Shown here piece by piece: positions 1 through 12,900 of a stretch of 64,000 nt of DNA (position 1 is the first letter of the stretch; each line of letters opens with the position of its first letter). A program made the translations under genes and the position numbers. The DNA comes from Odontocerum albicorne (Eukaryota > Arthropoda > Insecta > Trichoptera > Odontoceridae). A model generated the notes under the pieces. The model made no database searches. It was not told the DNA's origin and saw only the letters and a program-made list of their open reading frames with translations. The stretch covers positions 28,446,043 through 28,510,042 of the forward strand of contig OX463849.1 of assembly GCA_949825065.1 (NCBI GenBank). The letters run 5' to 3'.

Positions 1-60
1 CATTGAGCAGCAACTATCCACCTATTTCTAGTCTTTGTACCGGTGCCGTACAATTCATAT
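1..60 (+). repeat. End of a dispersed repeat shared with 14.96-15.40 kb and 37.29-37.70 kb
   Basis: The first 60 bases (CACCTATTTCTAGTCTTTGT then ACCGGTG) match the 3' part of two longer repeat copies further into the window. The copy is cut by the left edge. The stretch from 61 to about 270 shows nothing recognisable. Confidence 0.5.
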
Positions 61-269
61 AATTAAACCAAATAAAAACCAGTGACATCATCCTATTTAT
101 ATTACGCGTGTAAACATAAACAACTAATTTGTGTAACGGAGTGAGCATGTCAAAATCAAATGAGTGACAATTATAGTGTTCTTTTTAATTCGCATGCATT
201 GGCTGCCTATGAAAAATTGTACATTTTTTTTTGTTTTACCATTAAAATGTCGTCTCAATATTGCGGAAA

Positions 270-660
270 TATGTCAAAACATTTATAAATGCACATACTT
301 GGAAGAATACATAAGGTGACAATGTATAATAGAATATGGAATGAAATGATTAGGGATCAATGTGAACTTAAGGCTGGCGTGTTGAGCAAGGTGAAGCAGA
401 GCACTTTGAGATGATTTGGGCATGTGGAACTAATGAATGAAGAAAGACTAACAAAATAAATGTTCAGTACAAATTCGTATGCTTCAGTGCAAATGAAAGG
501 CATGGTAGAGGAATACTATAGTTGGATCGAGTTATGTTAAATCTGAGAAATCGTAGAAGCTGTATGATGTTTATGGATATAGAAGAGGCGAAAAATGCTT
601 TACCATAGGGAAGTCTGGTGCTCATCCTTTTTGGCCTATCCCAATAGGGAGACAGCGTGC
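270..660 (+). mobile_element. 3' remnant of a non-LTR retrotransposon (family A)
   Basis: The decayed sequence reads as the C-terminal tail of a LINE polyprotein on the plus strand: a rearranged 'tMYDRIxNExIRDxCELKAxVLSKxK' region, then 'FGHVExMNEERLTK' and a basic 'RGRRRPRK' type segment that is poorly kept here. At least seven other copies occur in this window (6.9, 35.1, 39.7, 40.8, 42.9, 54.6 and 61.1 kb). Stops and indels show that it is dead. Confidence 0.65.
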
Positions 661-858
661 GTGTCAACATAAATTTACTTGGCTTATATTATTTTTACAG
701 GAAGAAAAATCGTGATGTTCCCAGCCGTTTGGGAAGTGCAACGCGGATACAAATAGTTATGTTTTAGTGATTGTGTAATTCGTAATTCTAACTTTTCGTA
801 AAATTTATTTCCCTGAATTTGGAACTTTTAGTGTTATAATAATAAAGAAGGAACTAAC

Positions 859-972
859 TTCATCTGCGCCCGTTTCAGCTCCAGACGCTCAAACTCCAAC
901 TTCTCCCGCTCCAGCCTCTGCCGCTCTCTCTCAATGCGGTGCAGCTCGTTCTTCTCCCGGTCAATACGTTCC
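859..972 (-). CDS. SAFB: SAFB exon: Glu/Arg-rich helix, second part (last exon in the window)
   Basis: The acceptor is TTTTGCAG and the donor is GTTAGT. The first base completes Arg from the previous exon; the exon then reads [20 protein letters not shown] and [17 protein letters not shown], continuing the long charged helix. It ends with two bases left over, so at least one further exon lies beyond the left edge of the window. Confidence 0.86.
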
Positions 973-3900
973 CTGCAAAACAGAAGTAAGGCCATCATTA
1001 TTCCAACTCACATTGCAAAAAAACAACATATCTTTTTAAAGTAATTGAGGAAAATTATTTACTAGTTATTTGATATCAAAATGAATTTATAAAATTAGTT
1101 TTATTTATAGGTATAAATAACCAACGATCAATAAGCCCCGGGACTAAATACAAAAACAACATTTGTTTGCCAAAATTCTTCTTTATTCATCAACATAGTC
1201 TCTTTCAAGAGCGATACATTCATTCCAACGCTTTCCTAACTTTTCTATGCCAGTCGTGTAGAACAATTTATCTTTGGTTTCAAAATAGGCGTTAGTTTCA
1301 GCAATCACTTCTTCATTGGAGCCAAATCTCTTTCCCTGAAGCATCTTTTTGAGGTCTACGAACAGCCAATAGTCGCTGGGGGGCAAATCTGGAGAATATG
1401 GTGGATGCGGAAGCAATTCGAAGTTCAACTCATGCAATTTGGCCATCGTTACCATCGACTTGTGACACGGCGCATTGTCCTGATGAAAGAGAACTTTTTT
1501 CTTCTTCATATGGAGCCGTTTTTTTGCAATTTCTGCCTTCAAACGCTCCAATAACGCTATGTAATATTCGCTATTGATGGTTTTTCCCTTTTGAAGGTGA
1601 TCGATGAATATTATACCATGCGCATCCCAAAATACGGAGGCCATAACCTTCCCGGCCGACTCTTGAGTTTTTGGTCGCCAATGACACGGTTTGAGTCACT
1701 ACTTTGACAACTAGAGCCATCTATGAGCAAATTTCGGTTTCATATTTACAGACCTGGTACATATCTTGAATGCCAGAATGAAAATTCCCTACTTGAACGT
1801 CTTCTTCATTATAATACATCAATCAATAAGTCCCTGGACTAACAACTAAAACAACATTTGTTTGCCAAAATTCTTCTTCATTCATCAACATAATCTCCTT
1901 CAAGAGCGATACATTCAGTCCAACGTTTCCTAACTTTTCTATGTCAGCCGTGTAGAAAGATTTATCTTTGGTTTCAAAATAGGCGTTAGCAATCACTTCT
2001 TCATTGAAGCTAAATCTCTCCCTGGAGCATCTTTTTGAGGTCTGCGAACAGCCAATAGTCACTGGGGGGCAAATCTGGAGAATACGGTGGGTGCGGAAGC
2101 AATTCAAAGTTCAACTCATGCAATTTGGCCATCGTTACCATCGACTTTGATACGGTGCATTGTCCTGATGAAAGAGAACTTTCTTCTTCTTCATATGGGG
2201 CCGTTTTTTGCTCTTTCTGCCTTCAAACGCTCCAATAACGCTATGTAATATTCGCTATTGATGGTTTTTCCCTTTTCAAGGTGATTGATGAATATTATAC
2301 CATGCGCATCCCAAAATACGGAGGCCATAACCTTCCCGGCCAACTGTTGAGTTTTTGGTCACTTCGGAAGACTTTCACCGGTTGCTCTCCACTCAGCTGA
2401 CTGCCGAATTGATTCCAGACTATAGTGGTGGATCCAAGTTTCATCCATTGTCACAAACCGACGCAAAAGCTCCTGTTTATTTCACGTAAACAGTGCCAAA
2501 CAGCGCTCTGAATCATCGATGCGTTGTTGTTTCTGTTCAATTGTGGCAAACGCGGCACTCATTTCGAAAAAAGCTTTTTCATGACCAAATGTTCATGCAA
2601 AATAGTGTAAACACTACCAAATGATATCTTCAGAATGTCAGCTATCTCACGCAACTTTACTTTGCGATTTTCCATCACGATTTTGAGGGTTTTTTTTTTA
2701 TGTTTTCTGGTGTAACAGAAAACATAAAATTTGTACGACCCTCATTTGGACGACCAGAGCATTCAGCATCATTTATGTCTGTACGACACACGTTTGAAAT
2801 CAGCATATCACAGACAAATGTTTGTTTTCGACGGAGCAGAGCCCGGATAACACTTTTCAAGCCATCGCTGAGTTTGAACGGTATTTTTTCCCATTAAAAA
2901 GCAATGTTTTATCAACACACGAAATTCGAATTTTTCCCTTGTTTTGAAAATAGCAAAAGTAGCGTCACTAAAACCACTGTAACTCAATGACACAATGTCG
3001 GAATGTCATGAAAGTTTGACACGTAACTTCTAAAGGTTGGTACTAACTGAGAATGGTATGAATTTTTTTATTAGAGGCGCCATCTGTTGGTTAGTCCCGG
3101 GGCTTATTGATCGATGTGTTATAAATCATTGCCACAGCTAAATTGAGTCAAAAATATTTTCTAGTGGGTTTTAAATTTTTCTCTTTCTCTCAAAACACCT
3201 TTAAAAGAATCTATTGTTAGAAATGGCTGTAGATTATCTAATCTGAAAAACATCCGGCAATCTCCCAGCCAGACACAGTCGTCCTTTATCATTTCTCCTG
3301 AACAGAGCCCCCGGATAGAAGGTAGAAACACATGAACCAAAAATTATATAATTAGTGGAAAAATAATTTATTGTTAAATAATACTATATGGAGTACTAAA
3401 GTAAAAGCCGAAACCTTTGATAAATAATCGTTTTTCTATTGAGATTAATACTCAGAGGGACCTCTTGTTCCACTTTTCTCTGAAATGAAAGTTTTTTTAC
3501 TGTCATATCTATTACATAAATTATTACATAAACTGCTATGCATTCGATATCCTGGTGTAGCATGTTTGCCTGCATTGGTCTGGACATGTCGCTTGCATCC
3601 ATGATTCAGACTCCCGATAAATATCCTCTGGTGAAGTGATGGATGACAGAAAGCACAGTGGGCAGTGCAAGAGATTATAAGGACATACTGCATGACACGC
3701 TCAGCACAAATAGGAGTATAAAGCAGCAAATCAAGACAAATACCCAACAAGAATATGCCTACCGGAAATTGGCTTACATAATCATCTCTGATGGCCCCTA
3801 GCCCCCCACTTTGTATTGAGACTTCTATTATACTCATTACAGGTTCATTCATCCCATACATACATTTTTTCCTTTGAAAGTTTTTGAGTATCAAAGTTCA

Positions 3901-6900
3901 ATAAACACTTATGTTAACAACCATATTTTTCCAAAAATTACATAATATATCCAAATATTGTGGAATCAAACATGAAAAAATATACAATGTTGAATTTTAA
4001 TTATTATTAAAAACAATATTTTATGTATATCAAATGTCAACATCAAGCAGAATATAAAAGATCCTATTACCTATACTGCCCTCATAAGCAAAAACACAGC
4101 TAACGGGAAAAAACCAGAAAGTTAACTAAGTATGAGGGAATATTCCATATCTAATTCTGAACCATAATCCATAAAAAAAATACAGAAAACCATTTATTTC
4201 AACACAAAATACTAGGTTTTTCTAAGCAAAATAACAATAAAATGCGATTCATAAGCAAAAAGACAGCATGTGCTTATGCGTTTGCTGCGTTACTGCTTTT
4301 TTGTTTATGAATCACGACATTTTTAAGCAGCAATGAAAAACATAAAAGTGCAGTTTTCTCAAAACTTTACTTTTGCCATTAGCTGCGTTTTTGCTTATGA
4401 GGGCAGTATACTTGAGTACTATTTTTTTTTACTGCAAATAGCATATTGAATATTACCTCTCGATTCGTAGCTTCTCCCTCTCGAGAGCGAGGCGCTGCTT
4501 CTCAACACGCTGACGGCGCTCTTGCTCACGCAACACCTGCTCCGCCACACGGCGCCGCCTCTCCTCGGAGCGGGCGCGCCTTAGACGCTCACGCTCTCGC
4601 TGCACGGCGCGCTCCTTCTGGAACAGTCATTATTACCAAAAACAGTCTGGAAGGATGGAGATGTACTTTGAATTTGTATGTAAGAATATGTCTTAGACTA
4701 CTTCAATGTCACAGCAATCGTAACAAATAATTGATCAAATAAATACACCTGATGAGCATTAAAGGTTTTTTGTCTGACTGAATAATTGCTCGGTAGCCAA
4801 GTGATGTAATTCCTCATTATTGAGTATGATTGTCAGCCACCCTGTGAATGGAAGATTGGTTTGTTTTGTACAAACATATATTATTGGTTTGTTGTACAAA
4901 CTTTAGCAAGCACTGTCAAACCCAAAGTTCCGATAGCAAGGCGAGCAAATTTTCAAGATGATCGACAGGTTTAATTTGCTCCAGACTTTCAGTAAGCCGA
5001 GTGAAGTACATAAATTAACTTTGGGTTGCTCAATAGCGCAATCAGAATTCATAAGTGGCTTATGAGTTACAAAAAAAACATAAATTTAGATATAATTGAT
5101 CAAAGATTAAAACCAGCCTGGATGTGATCCAATTGGCCAAGAATAGAACTTGTAGCGCCCACTTAGCTTGAATGCTAACTGTTGGACCACCGATAGCTGA
5201 GTGAAAATACACTATTGTGTTCAGGTATCCCTTGCAATACGCAATTTAAATCGAATTAAGAAAAAGAATTATAAAAAACCAATTTCAATTCACCCGATTG
5301 AAAGAAATAATATGCAAGTCTTCTAATTGAAAATAAAAAAAAATAATTTTTTACCAATTTTAGGAAAATTATGCTCTTCCTATAGGCTAATTCTGGGCGC
5401 TTCAGGTTGTATTTCCCCGGATTGTCTGGTTGTGAGGGAGCAGCTCGTAGTAAGTGAATTTCTTCCAATCCCACCAGATATACAGCAAGACCATTTTTGG
5501 ATGAAGATCAGCCTTCGGGGTGGTTTACCTTGCTTTTTCCATATTACATTGTTGTGAACGATCTGCTTTTCCTCGCCCATTTGGTTAAAAAATTATCTGT
5601 TTTCATGACATTTTTGCAATAAATCACACGAGACCTAATGCATTAAGTTTTTTTCCATGCAAACCGAGTGATATCCAAACATGGTAGCAATACATGAAAC
5701 CAATTTTAACCAAATGATTATTAATATTTCCAGTATCCCAACAATCTTGTCGTAGAACGCTGGTTATTCGTGATCAAAGCCTTAATTTGGTCATTATCAG
5801 CTTGGGAAATTACTTTCCGGACAACCAATTACAAATTAATACCAAATGAAATTGTGACTCACCCTGATCTTGGAGAAGGTGAGCACATCCCTGACGGGTG
5901 GGCCTCGACGAGGAGACCTCTCCCTGCGCCCTGACCTCTCGCGCTGCAATAAAATAGTTGACGAAATAAGAATATATCCCAAGATACTCGGCAGCGCCTG
6001 CAGTACGCCATTCCATTTCAACACCTAGCCAGAGATAACAACAACTATTTGAACTTGATAATGAGTGATGAGGCCCATTTTTGCTTTAAACGGGTACATC
6101 AACAAACAAAACTGCAGATTTTGGGGTACTGAGAATCCCAGGAAATTACACCAGCATCAATTGCATCCCCAAAAATGCACTGTTTGGTGCGGTGTTAAGG
6201 CTGAAAGAGTAATCGGCCCCGGTTTCTTTGAAAATGAGGAAGGTCAGCCAGAAAGAATCAACGGAGCCCTGTATATGACAATGATTGACAATTTTTTATG
6301 CCCAGCGGTCAAAGATAATCGGGAGGTATGGTTCCAACAGGATGGAGCTACTGCGAACACTGACAGGGTGACGATGGCAGTGTGCGCAGTACAGTGATGT
6401 ACATCCTTCAGCCTTTCATGGTTCACCCTGTATAACACAAAGACTGATGAAGCTATCAAAGCCAAGGTTCACATGAACACGATTTAATTTTGTTACCAAT
6501 ACAAGTAATGTTTTTTGTACTATTAAAATATAACATTTATTGAATTGTGTGTATTATTTTATTAATCTTTACTTGGGTCACAAAACCAAAACCAATACCA
6601 TAATCTGGGTTATGCCTCAAAAAGGGTAAGAAACACTGGTCTAAATGTTATTCGAGAACAGCATAATTCTCTTCCGAAAAGTGAGACATTATCTCTGGTC
6701 CCTGGAACTGGATTTCACGTGGAACAACCCAATTTAAAGAATTATGAATTCAGGGAAAAAATAAGAAGTGTTAAGTGCGATATATGGGAGAATAATTCGA
6801 GTTAATAAGGATATCAAACGGTGCGTAGCGATAGAAAACAAAGTAAATGGAGCACTAAAACATATATATTTGACCCTGATCAAAATCTGCTAAGATGATA

Positions 6901-9900
6901 GTCCACAATAGTATTTTGGTGCTCACTTTGATGTATGGGAGTGAAATGAGGATGTGAAAAAACACTGATAAAAGCCGAATAAATGCACGCATTGAGAAGA
7001 ATACACGGAGTGACAATGTATGACAGAATACGGAATTAAGTGATAAGGGTTGAATGTGAACTTAAAGCTGATATGTTAAGTAAGATGAAGAAGAGCAAGC
7101 TGAGATGGTTGTGAAACAAATGAATGAAGATAAAAAACAGATATATAGTGCAAATGTGAGTAGAAGACCAAGGAAAGTATGGTTGGATCAAGTAAAAGAT
7201 ATTCTGAAAGAAGAAATTGATGAGAATTGAGGAAGTGGGTAAATATTACAAAATGGGTGAAAAAGGATGTGTTATATCACCCATTATATAATATTTATAC
7301 ACTCATGTGTCAAAGGTTTATAGGTGTCGAAAAATAGAATGTATGCCGATTGCTGTACGCTGATGATAAAAGCAAATATCGATGTAGATGAATATGATAC
7401 GTAACTTTTATGAAAAATATAAAGTTTATAAAATCAGTCAAACGAAACACCCACAATTCTCTTCCGTGAATCATCAGCAGTCTTGGATTTGGAGTGCTCC
7501 CTGCGGTCCTTGTCGGCCTCACCCTCCTTCTTGACATCCTTCTCTACCTCCTTGCACTCTTCCTTGGGCTGTTCTTCCTTGGTACGCTCATGGTGGCGCT
7601 CGCGCCCTCCGCTACGACCACCAGGCCAGCTGCCACCCGTCCAACCGCCGGCTCCCAGTTCTGATTTGGCCTTCTCCACGGATATCATGCGCCCGTGCAG
7701 TTCTAAATGTTGATATTTATTTGTTTAAAGAAAGGATCATTTATTGGGAAGACATAATAAACATTTGAAGTCCTGTATCTGCTTAGTTTAAAATGAAAAT
7801 TACGTGATAACATGTTTGTAAAATGAAAAGGGTGTATCCATAGAAAGATAATCGGTAGAAAGACAATCCAAACACGATTGATCACTGTGACCCACTAGAA
7901 ATGTCCTCAATTCTAGTGGGTCTAGTTTGCCTTCTTTGAGTGAGAACAACATATAAAACCTGTTATTGATAATGAGTTTGTACGTACAATATCGTATGGT
8001 TGTAAAACAAATAGAGCTATGAAATTTCATCGGGAGTTGTTATGACACACTAAAGCACGCGCAGATAAGAGTTTTGATGGGTATTTGAAATTTGATTATA
8101 AATAACACTTTCTTGTTTCCAATTTTTAGCTTATTTTTTGTAAAAAAAACTGAAATACAGGTATGTTTTATGTACACAAGTGAAAATGTTCAAGCTTTGT
8201 TATAAATCAATATTTACAGATACAGCATTAATTTCAGTCAAGTTGTTATTAATATTGAATTAATAATAGAATATTTAATAATAATAAATTTATAAATCCA
8301 CCAATTAATATGTTATCAGGAAAGTAGGTTCATATTTCTCAGATAGATGTCAATAGGACAAAATTTTCATTGCTAACTTCATTTCAAACGTGCTGAATGT
8401 ATATTATTATGAAAGGTAATAATTTACAACATTTTTTCGGCCATCCATTACTGACCCAAATTGTTTGAGGGCTTTTTTTTGCTAATTTTGAAGATAGAAA
8501 CCAAATAAATAGTTTTTTTGGTGTTTGATGGGTTTTTACTACTGTGAAGGAAAAATTCAGACACAAAACCAAAAAGATATGATGATAATAGTGATTATGT
8601 GTGTAAAATGTGGTTTAAAAAAATCCTATATGGTGATACGACATTAAAAGATGGTATCCGTTCTGGAAGGCCGTTTACCACTGATAGTAACCAAATCAAG
8701 ACTTTGATCGAGAATTATTACATTAATCTCCGCTACACGTGTTTCTACCTCCTATATTGAGACTGTCTTAAGGCGGAATGATCTCAATGTAACATGACAA
8801 CAGTCTGACCTAAGAACTGCTCTCATAACATAGATCATTCCACCTGAAGACAGCCTCAGAATAGGAGGTAGAAAGTATAACAAAGTAATTTATTGTTAAA
8901 AATTCTAATATGGAATAAACATTATTCTTGATGCCTCGTGAATTGAATCCAAAACCTCCATAGACCCGGTAGACATACTTTATACCAAATGGGCCATAAA
9001 GTTCGTATGTAGCCTAGTTTGTAGAACAATCTATAATGTAATTTGTTTTGCAACCCACATGAATGCTAAAATTAATTTACACATTAGCGTAGAGTGACAG
9101 TTTGACAAAAAAGGAAGAATGGATGACAAAGGGATTACCAAAGAGCTAGAAGTGAAGAAGAATTTCCTTCACAACGCTCTGGAGACGAAGCAAAGGGCTG
9201 GGTGATATGTACCTGTGCGGTGCAGATGCTTGATACAGCTGTCCGCATCCTGGGAGCTGACCATGGTGACATAGCCATAGCATCGCGAGCCGGGTGTACG
9301 CGCATTGGTCACCACCTTCGCGCCAACCACTTTGCCGTGCTTGGAGCAAAGCTGCTTGAGATCCTTGGCACGTGTGGCACCAGACAACCCGCTCACCCAC
9401 AGATTGCGACTTGAGCTCGAACTACTACTAGACTTCTTTGTGTCTGCTGAAATTATAATGCACGTACAATTAAAATTACAGCATCTTTATCTTTGTAAAG
9501 TCAAGTGAATAAAAGTTCATGGTTTGAAAACTATTGAGTATTAACACTTTTTTCCACTTAAAAGGTATTTTAAAATTATTCAATGAACTTCGAAGATATT
9601 ATAGTAATATCGGAATCAGTTGGACAATACTGTTAGGAGTACAAATTAGATCGGTCCGTTTCCAAAAGATGGCTCTGGCTGTTATGAATGGTTCATAGTG
9701 ACAGCCGATTTTGGCGGTTTCAGAGAGGTTAGACATCTGCCAATAATATTCAGTTTATATCGTTTTGAGTTTCATGCAAAAACCTTGTTTTGTATAGTGT
9801 TGAAAATGTCGAATTTTGTGTTAACACTTCCCTTACTGTGCTAAAAAATTACGCCAGTAACGGTGTTGGACACTGAGGGTACACTAAAAATGTATGTTTT

Positions 9901-12900
9901 AAATTAAAATTATGCAAAATCTATTAGTTTTTTTTTTTTAATTAGCTATAAACATCATTTTATTATGTAATAAAATGTCGAATAATATAAAATAAGTGTA
10001 AGAAATTATAAAATAATAGTTGAAACAGAGAAGTGACATTTCTATAGGAATATAATTTTCCCACTGCGTCGTTCGGTCTGTGCAACATTCAGAATGCGCA
10101 TGACTGAAAAGAGGTCTCCAACCTTTTAACACTTCCCTTACTGTGCTAAAAAATTACGCCAGTAACGGTGTTGGACACTGAGGGTACACTAAACATGTAT
10201 GTTTCAAATTAAAATTATGCAAAATCTGCTAGGTTATTTTTTGTTATTAGCTATAAACATCATTTTATTATGTAATAAAATGTCGAATGATATAAAATAA
10301 AGGTAAGAAATGATAAAATAAGAGCTAAAACAGAAAGGCGACATTTCTATAAGAATATTATTTTTACGCTGCGTCGTTCGGTCTGCGCAACATTCAGAAT
10401 GCGCATGCGTGATAAGAGATTTCCAACCTTTTAATTTTTTTTCATAAAATTATACAATAAAATGTAGCGTGTATTTTTTTGGCAATAAAACCATAATTCG
10501 AATAAAGACAATAAATAACATATAAACAAAATATAAAATGAATATATAAATTCAAAAATCAAGGTTTTAGGGCGAGAAATTTATATAGTATAAACAAACA
10601 CGAAATTCAAATCAATAAAATATATGCAATTTGGAAAATATAAACACTACAGAAAATTTGAAAATAGGACAAACATATCATATAATCAAAGTTTAATCCT
10701 GTGGAGAAAGTTATCGCAATTGGGGCATGAAACCACTTTTTTTTTTACTATATTCTACGTACTAAACACGCAGGTGTTTGACAAATATTGCAGAATAGCC
10801 TGGTTTTTTTTCTCGAATGTTTTTAATAAAACCCACAACTTCCTCTTTTGAGGAACTCACGGGGTGCCAACAGGGTATTATTTACTAATGTTTCGGGTAT
10901 TGACTCGCCACAATATGTTAAAACTGTATTAAAAGCATCTTGTTGTTGCTATTTTTCCTTTTTAAGATATTGGGCATTGCCAATTCCAAACTTAACTCTC
11001 TTATGAAATGTTTTCGGTGGTATTAATTATTTTGTTTCCACTCTGGATATTTGTCTATCCATAAGAGGTATGCATTCAATGCAGCCATATCTATAATTTC
11101 CATAAAAAGACGGAAAGGCCATCTTCTCGTTGACCTTGAGCAAGAGTACTCTCAAGTAATTTGGTCTCCCGTATCTACTCCAATTTTCGTATTATTATAA
11201 TGATGTATAATTACTATAGTGGCTTTTGTTTTTCTGAATAATCAATTTCTGCATCATTGAATTGAGTGGATAATAATAATACTGCTTTATTTTTTGTGGT
11301 ACACACGAAACAAGTATTTTATTTTCAGCTACTATGGATTGTTTTCTCTCTAGACGGTATAAATTCAAGTGAGATTACTCTTTTATTTTTTCGAAGCGTG
11401 CCAGTTAGAGTTAAACCTTTTAATAAAAGATTATCGGCTAATTTGATTGAGGTAATAAAAATACCTGTGGTTATCCTCCTGTTCGTGCCATACTGCGGTT
11501 GAACCATTTCTATAACTACTCAGTTACCTTGATTTATCTCTCTCTACGATTATTTATCATACCAGAATAAGCCTGTAAATTTGTTATGCGTCATATGCCG
11601 CCGCAGTCGGCAGCAACCCAGATTTTGATGCCATATTTACCAAGTTTAGACTTCATGTACACGCGAAATGAACAATTCTCTCTAAAGTTTGCCAAACGTT
11701 CATCTACAGTTATATTCGAAGATGGAGAATAATTGCTTTTGCACATATCCATAAACATTTTTGAAATCCACTTAATTGGTTCTAATTTATCTGAAAAAAA
11801 CCCTGATATCTCTCTTCTCGGGTTTTTTTATCATCAAAACGAATATGACTGTAAATATAGATGAATCTATCTCGAGACAGAGCTGTTGTGAAAAATGACT
11901 GGCAAAAGGGACTTTCACTTATCCACAATTCACTCAAAGATAGCTTTCGTGTTCGATTTCTGCCAGGTGCGAGCAATATTCCAATGAATTCATATAACTC
12001 GTCTTTTGATATTGGTTGGTTCTTTTCTGAATGAATTCGATTTAAATGACGATTTGTTTCTTAAACATCACTTTTACCACCTCTTCATTTACAAACAGAC
12101 ATCACATATCTTTTATGGAATGTACATTTATACTTGAATTTCTCAGTCCAGAATCTTCGATGAGAATATTTGATACCCGACCGATGCCTCGAAGATTGAG
12201 GTGGTACTCGTAATGAACTCCATTCGAATCCATGTTTTGATGTAAATAATATTTCTTCGTCTTCTTCACTCGTCTCCAAATCAGAATATACTTCATCCTG
12301 TACCTCGACAAAATCTTCTGATTCTGATATATTGCCTGTCGCCTTAAATTCCAAATCGCTATCATCGCCGTCGATATTTCCCGCCATCTCAATTATTATA
12401 TTTTTGAAAATGAAATAATAAATAAAATGTACATTTATTATAAAAAGAGTAATGGTACAATATAACATACCAGATAAAAAATGATAATAGAAAAAACATA
12501 CCAGATAAAAATAAAAAATAACAATCAGGATTATAAAACTGGTGACGAACCCCTGGAACGGGGCGCTATACGAACTGTCAAAAAGAATGAGTGTTTGACA
12601 TTTCGTCAATTCGCGATTTAAAATCATTAATTTCTGTTGAATTAACTATGAATGTTTTGTTTCCTAATGACATCATTCAAATCATAGAGGTTTCGATGAG
12701 GAATACATAAAGTATGAAGACCCTGCAAGCAGTATATTTCGAGAAATTAAATAAAATATAAGTCATGGTCACTCGCTATCGATCACCGTACGGCAAGTGT
12801 TAACCAAGCAGCATTTGCGGGAGGTTTTAATTTTCTGCTTTAATTGGAAGAAAAGTGCAGCTGAAGCCCATCGAATGCTTGTCGAAGTTTATGGTGACGC

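Larger units (their letters stand above)
9825..12799 (-). mobile_element. piggyBac-like element inserted in mariner M3
   Basis: The element is flanked by TTAA on both sides (9821-9824 and 12800-12803), with inverted ends CACTTCCCTTACTGTG and (complement of the right end) CACTTGCCGTACGGTG. It carries a decayed piggyBac-type transposase on the minus strand. The left terminal 300 bp are present twice in tandem (9825-10124 and 10129-10435). It is inserted at codon 6 of the mariner transposase. Confidence 0.9.

Noticed and set aside
3445..3894. Minus-strand 149-codon frame with several Cys and His
   Set aside because: Spacing does not fit a zinc finger, there is no splice context, and the sequence borders LINE-like DNA.
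5327..5580. Overlapping frames on both strands near 5.4 kb
   Set aside because: No family motif; they lie inside a SAFB intron.
9825..10435. Direct repeat as an LTR pair
   Set aside because: The repeats are adjacent, begin with the piggyBac-like end sequence, and there is no retroviral-type coding region between or around them.
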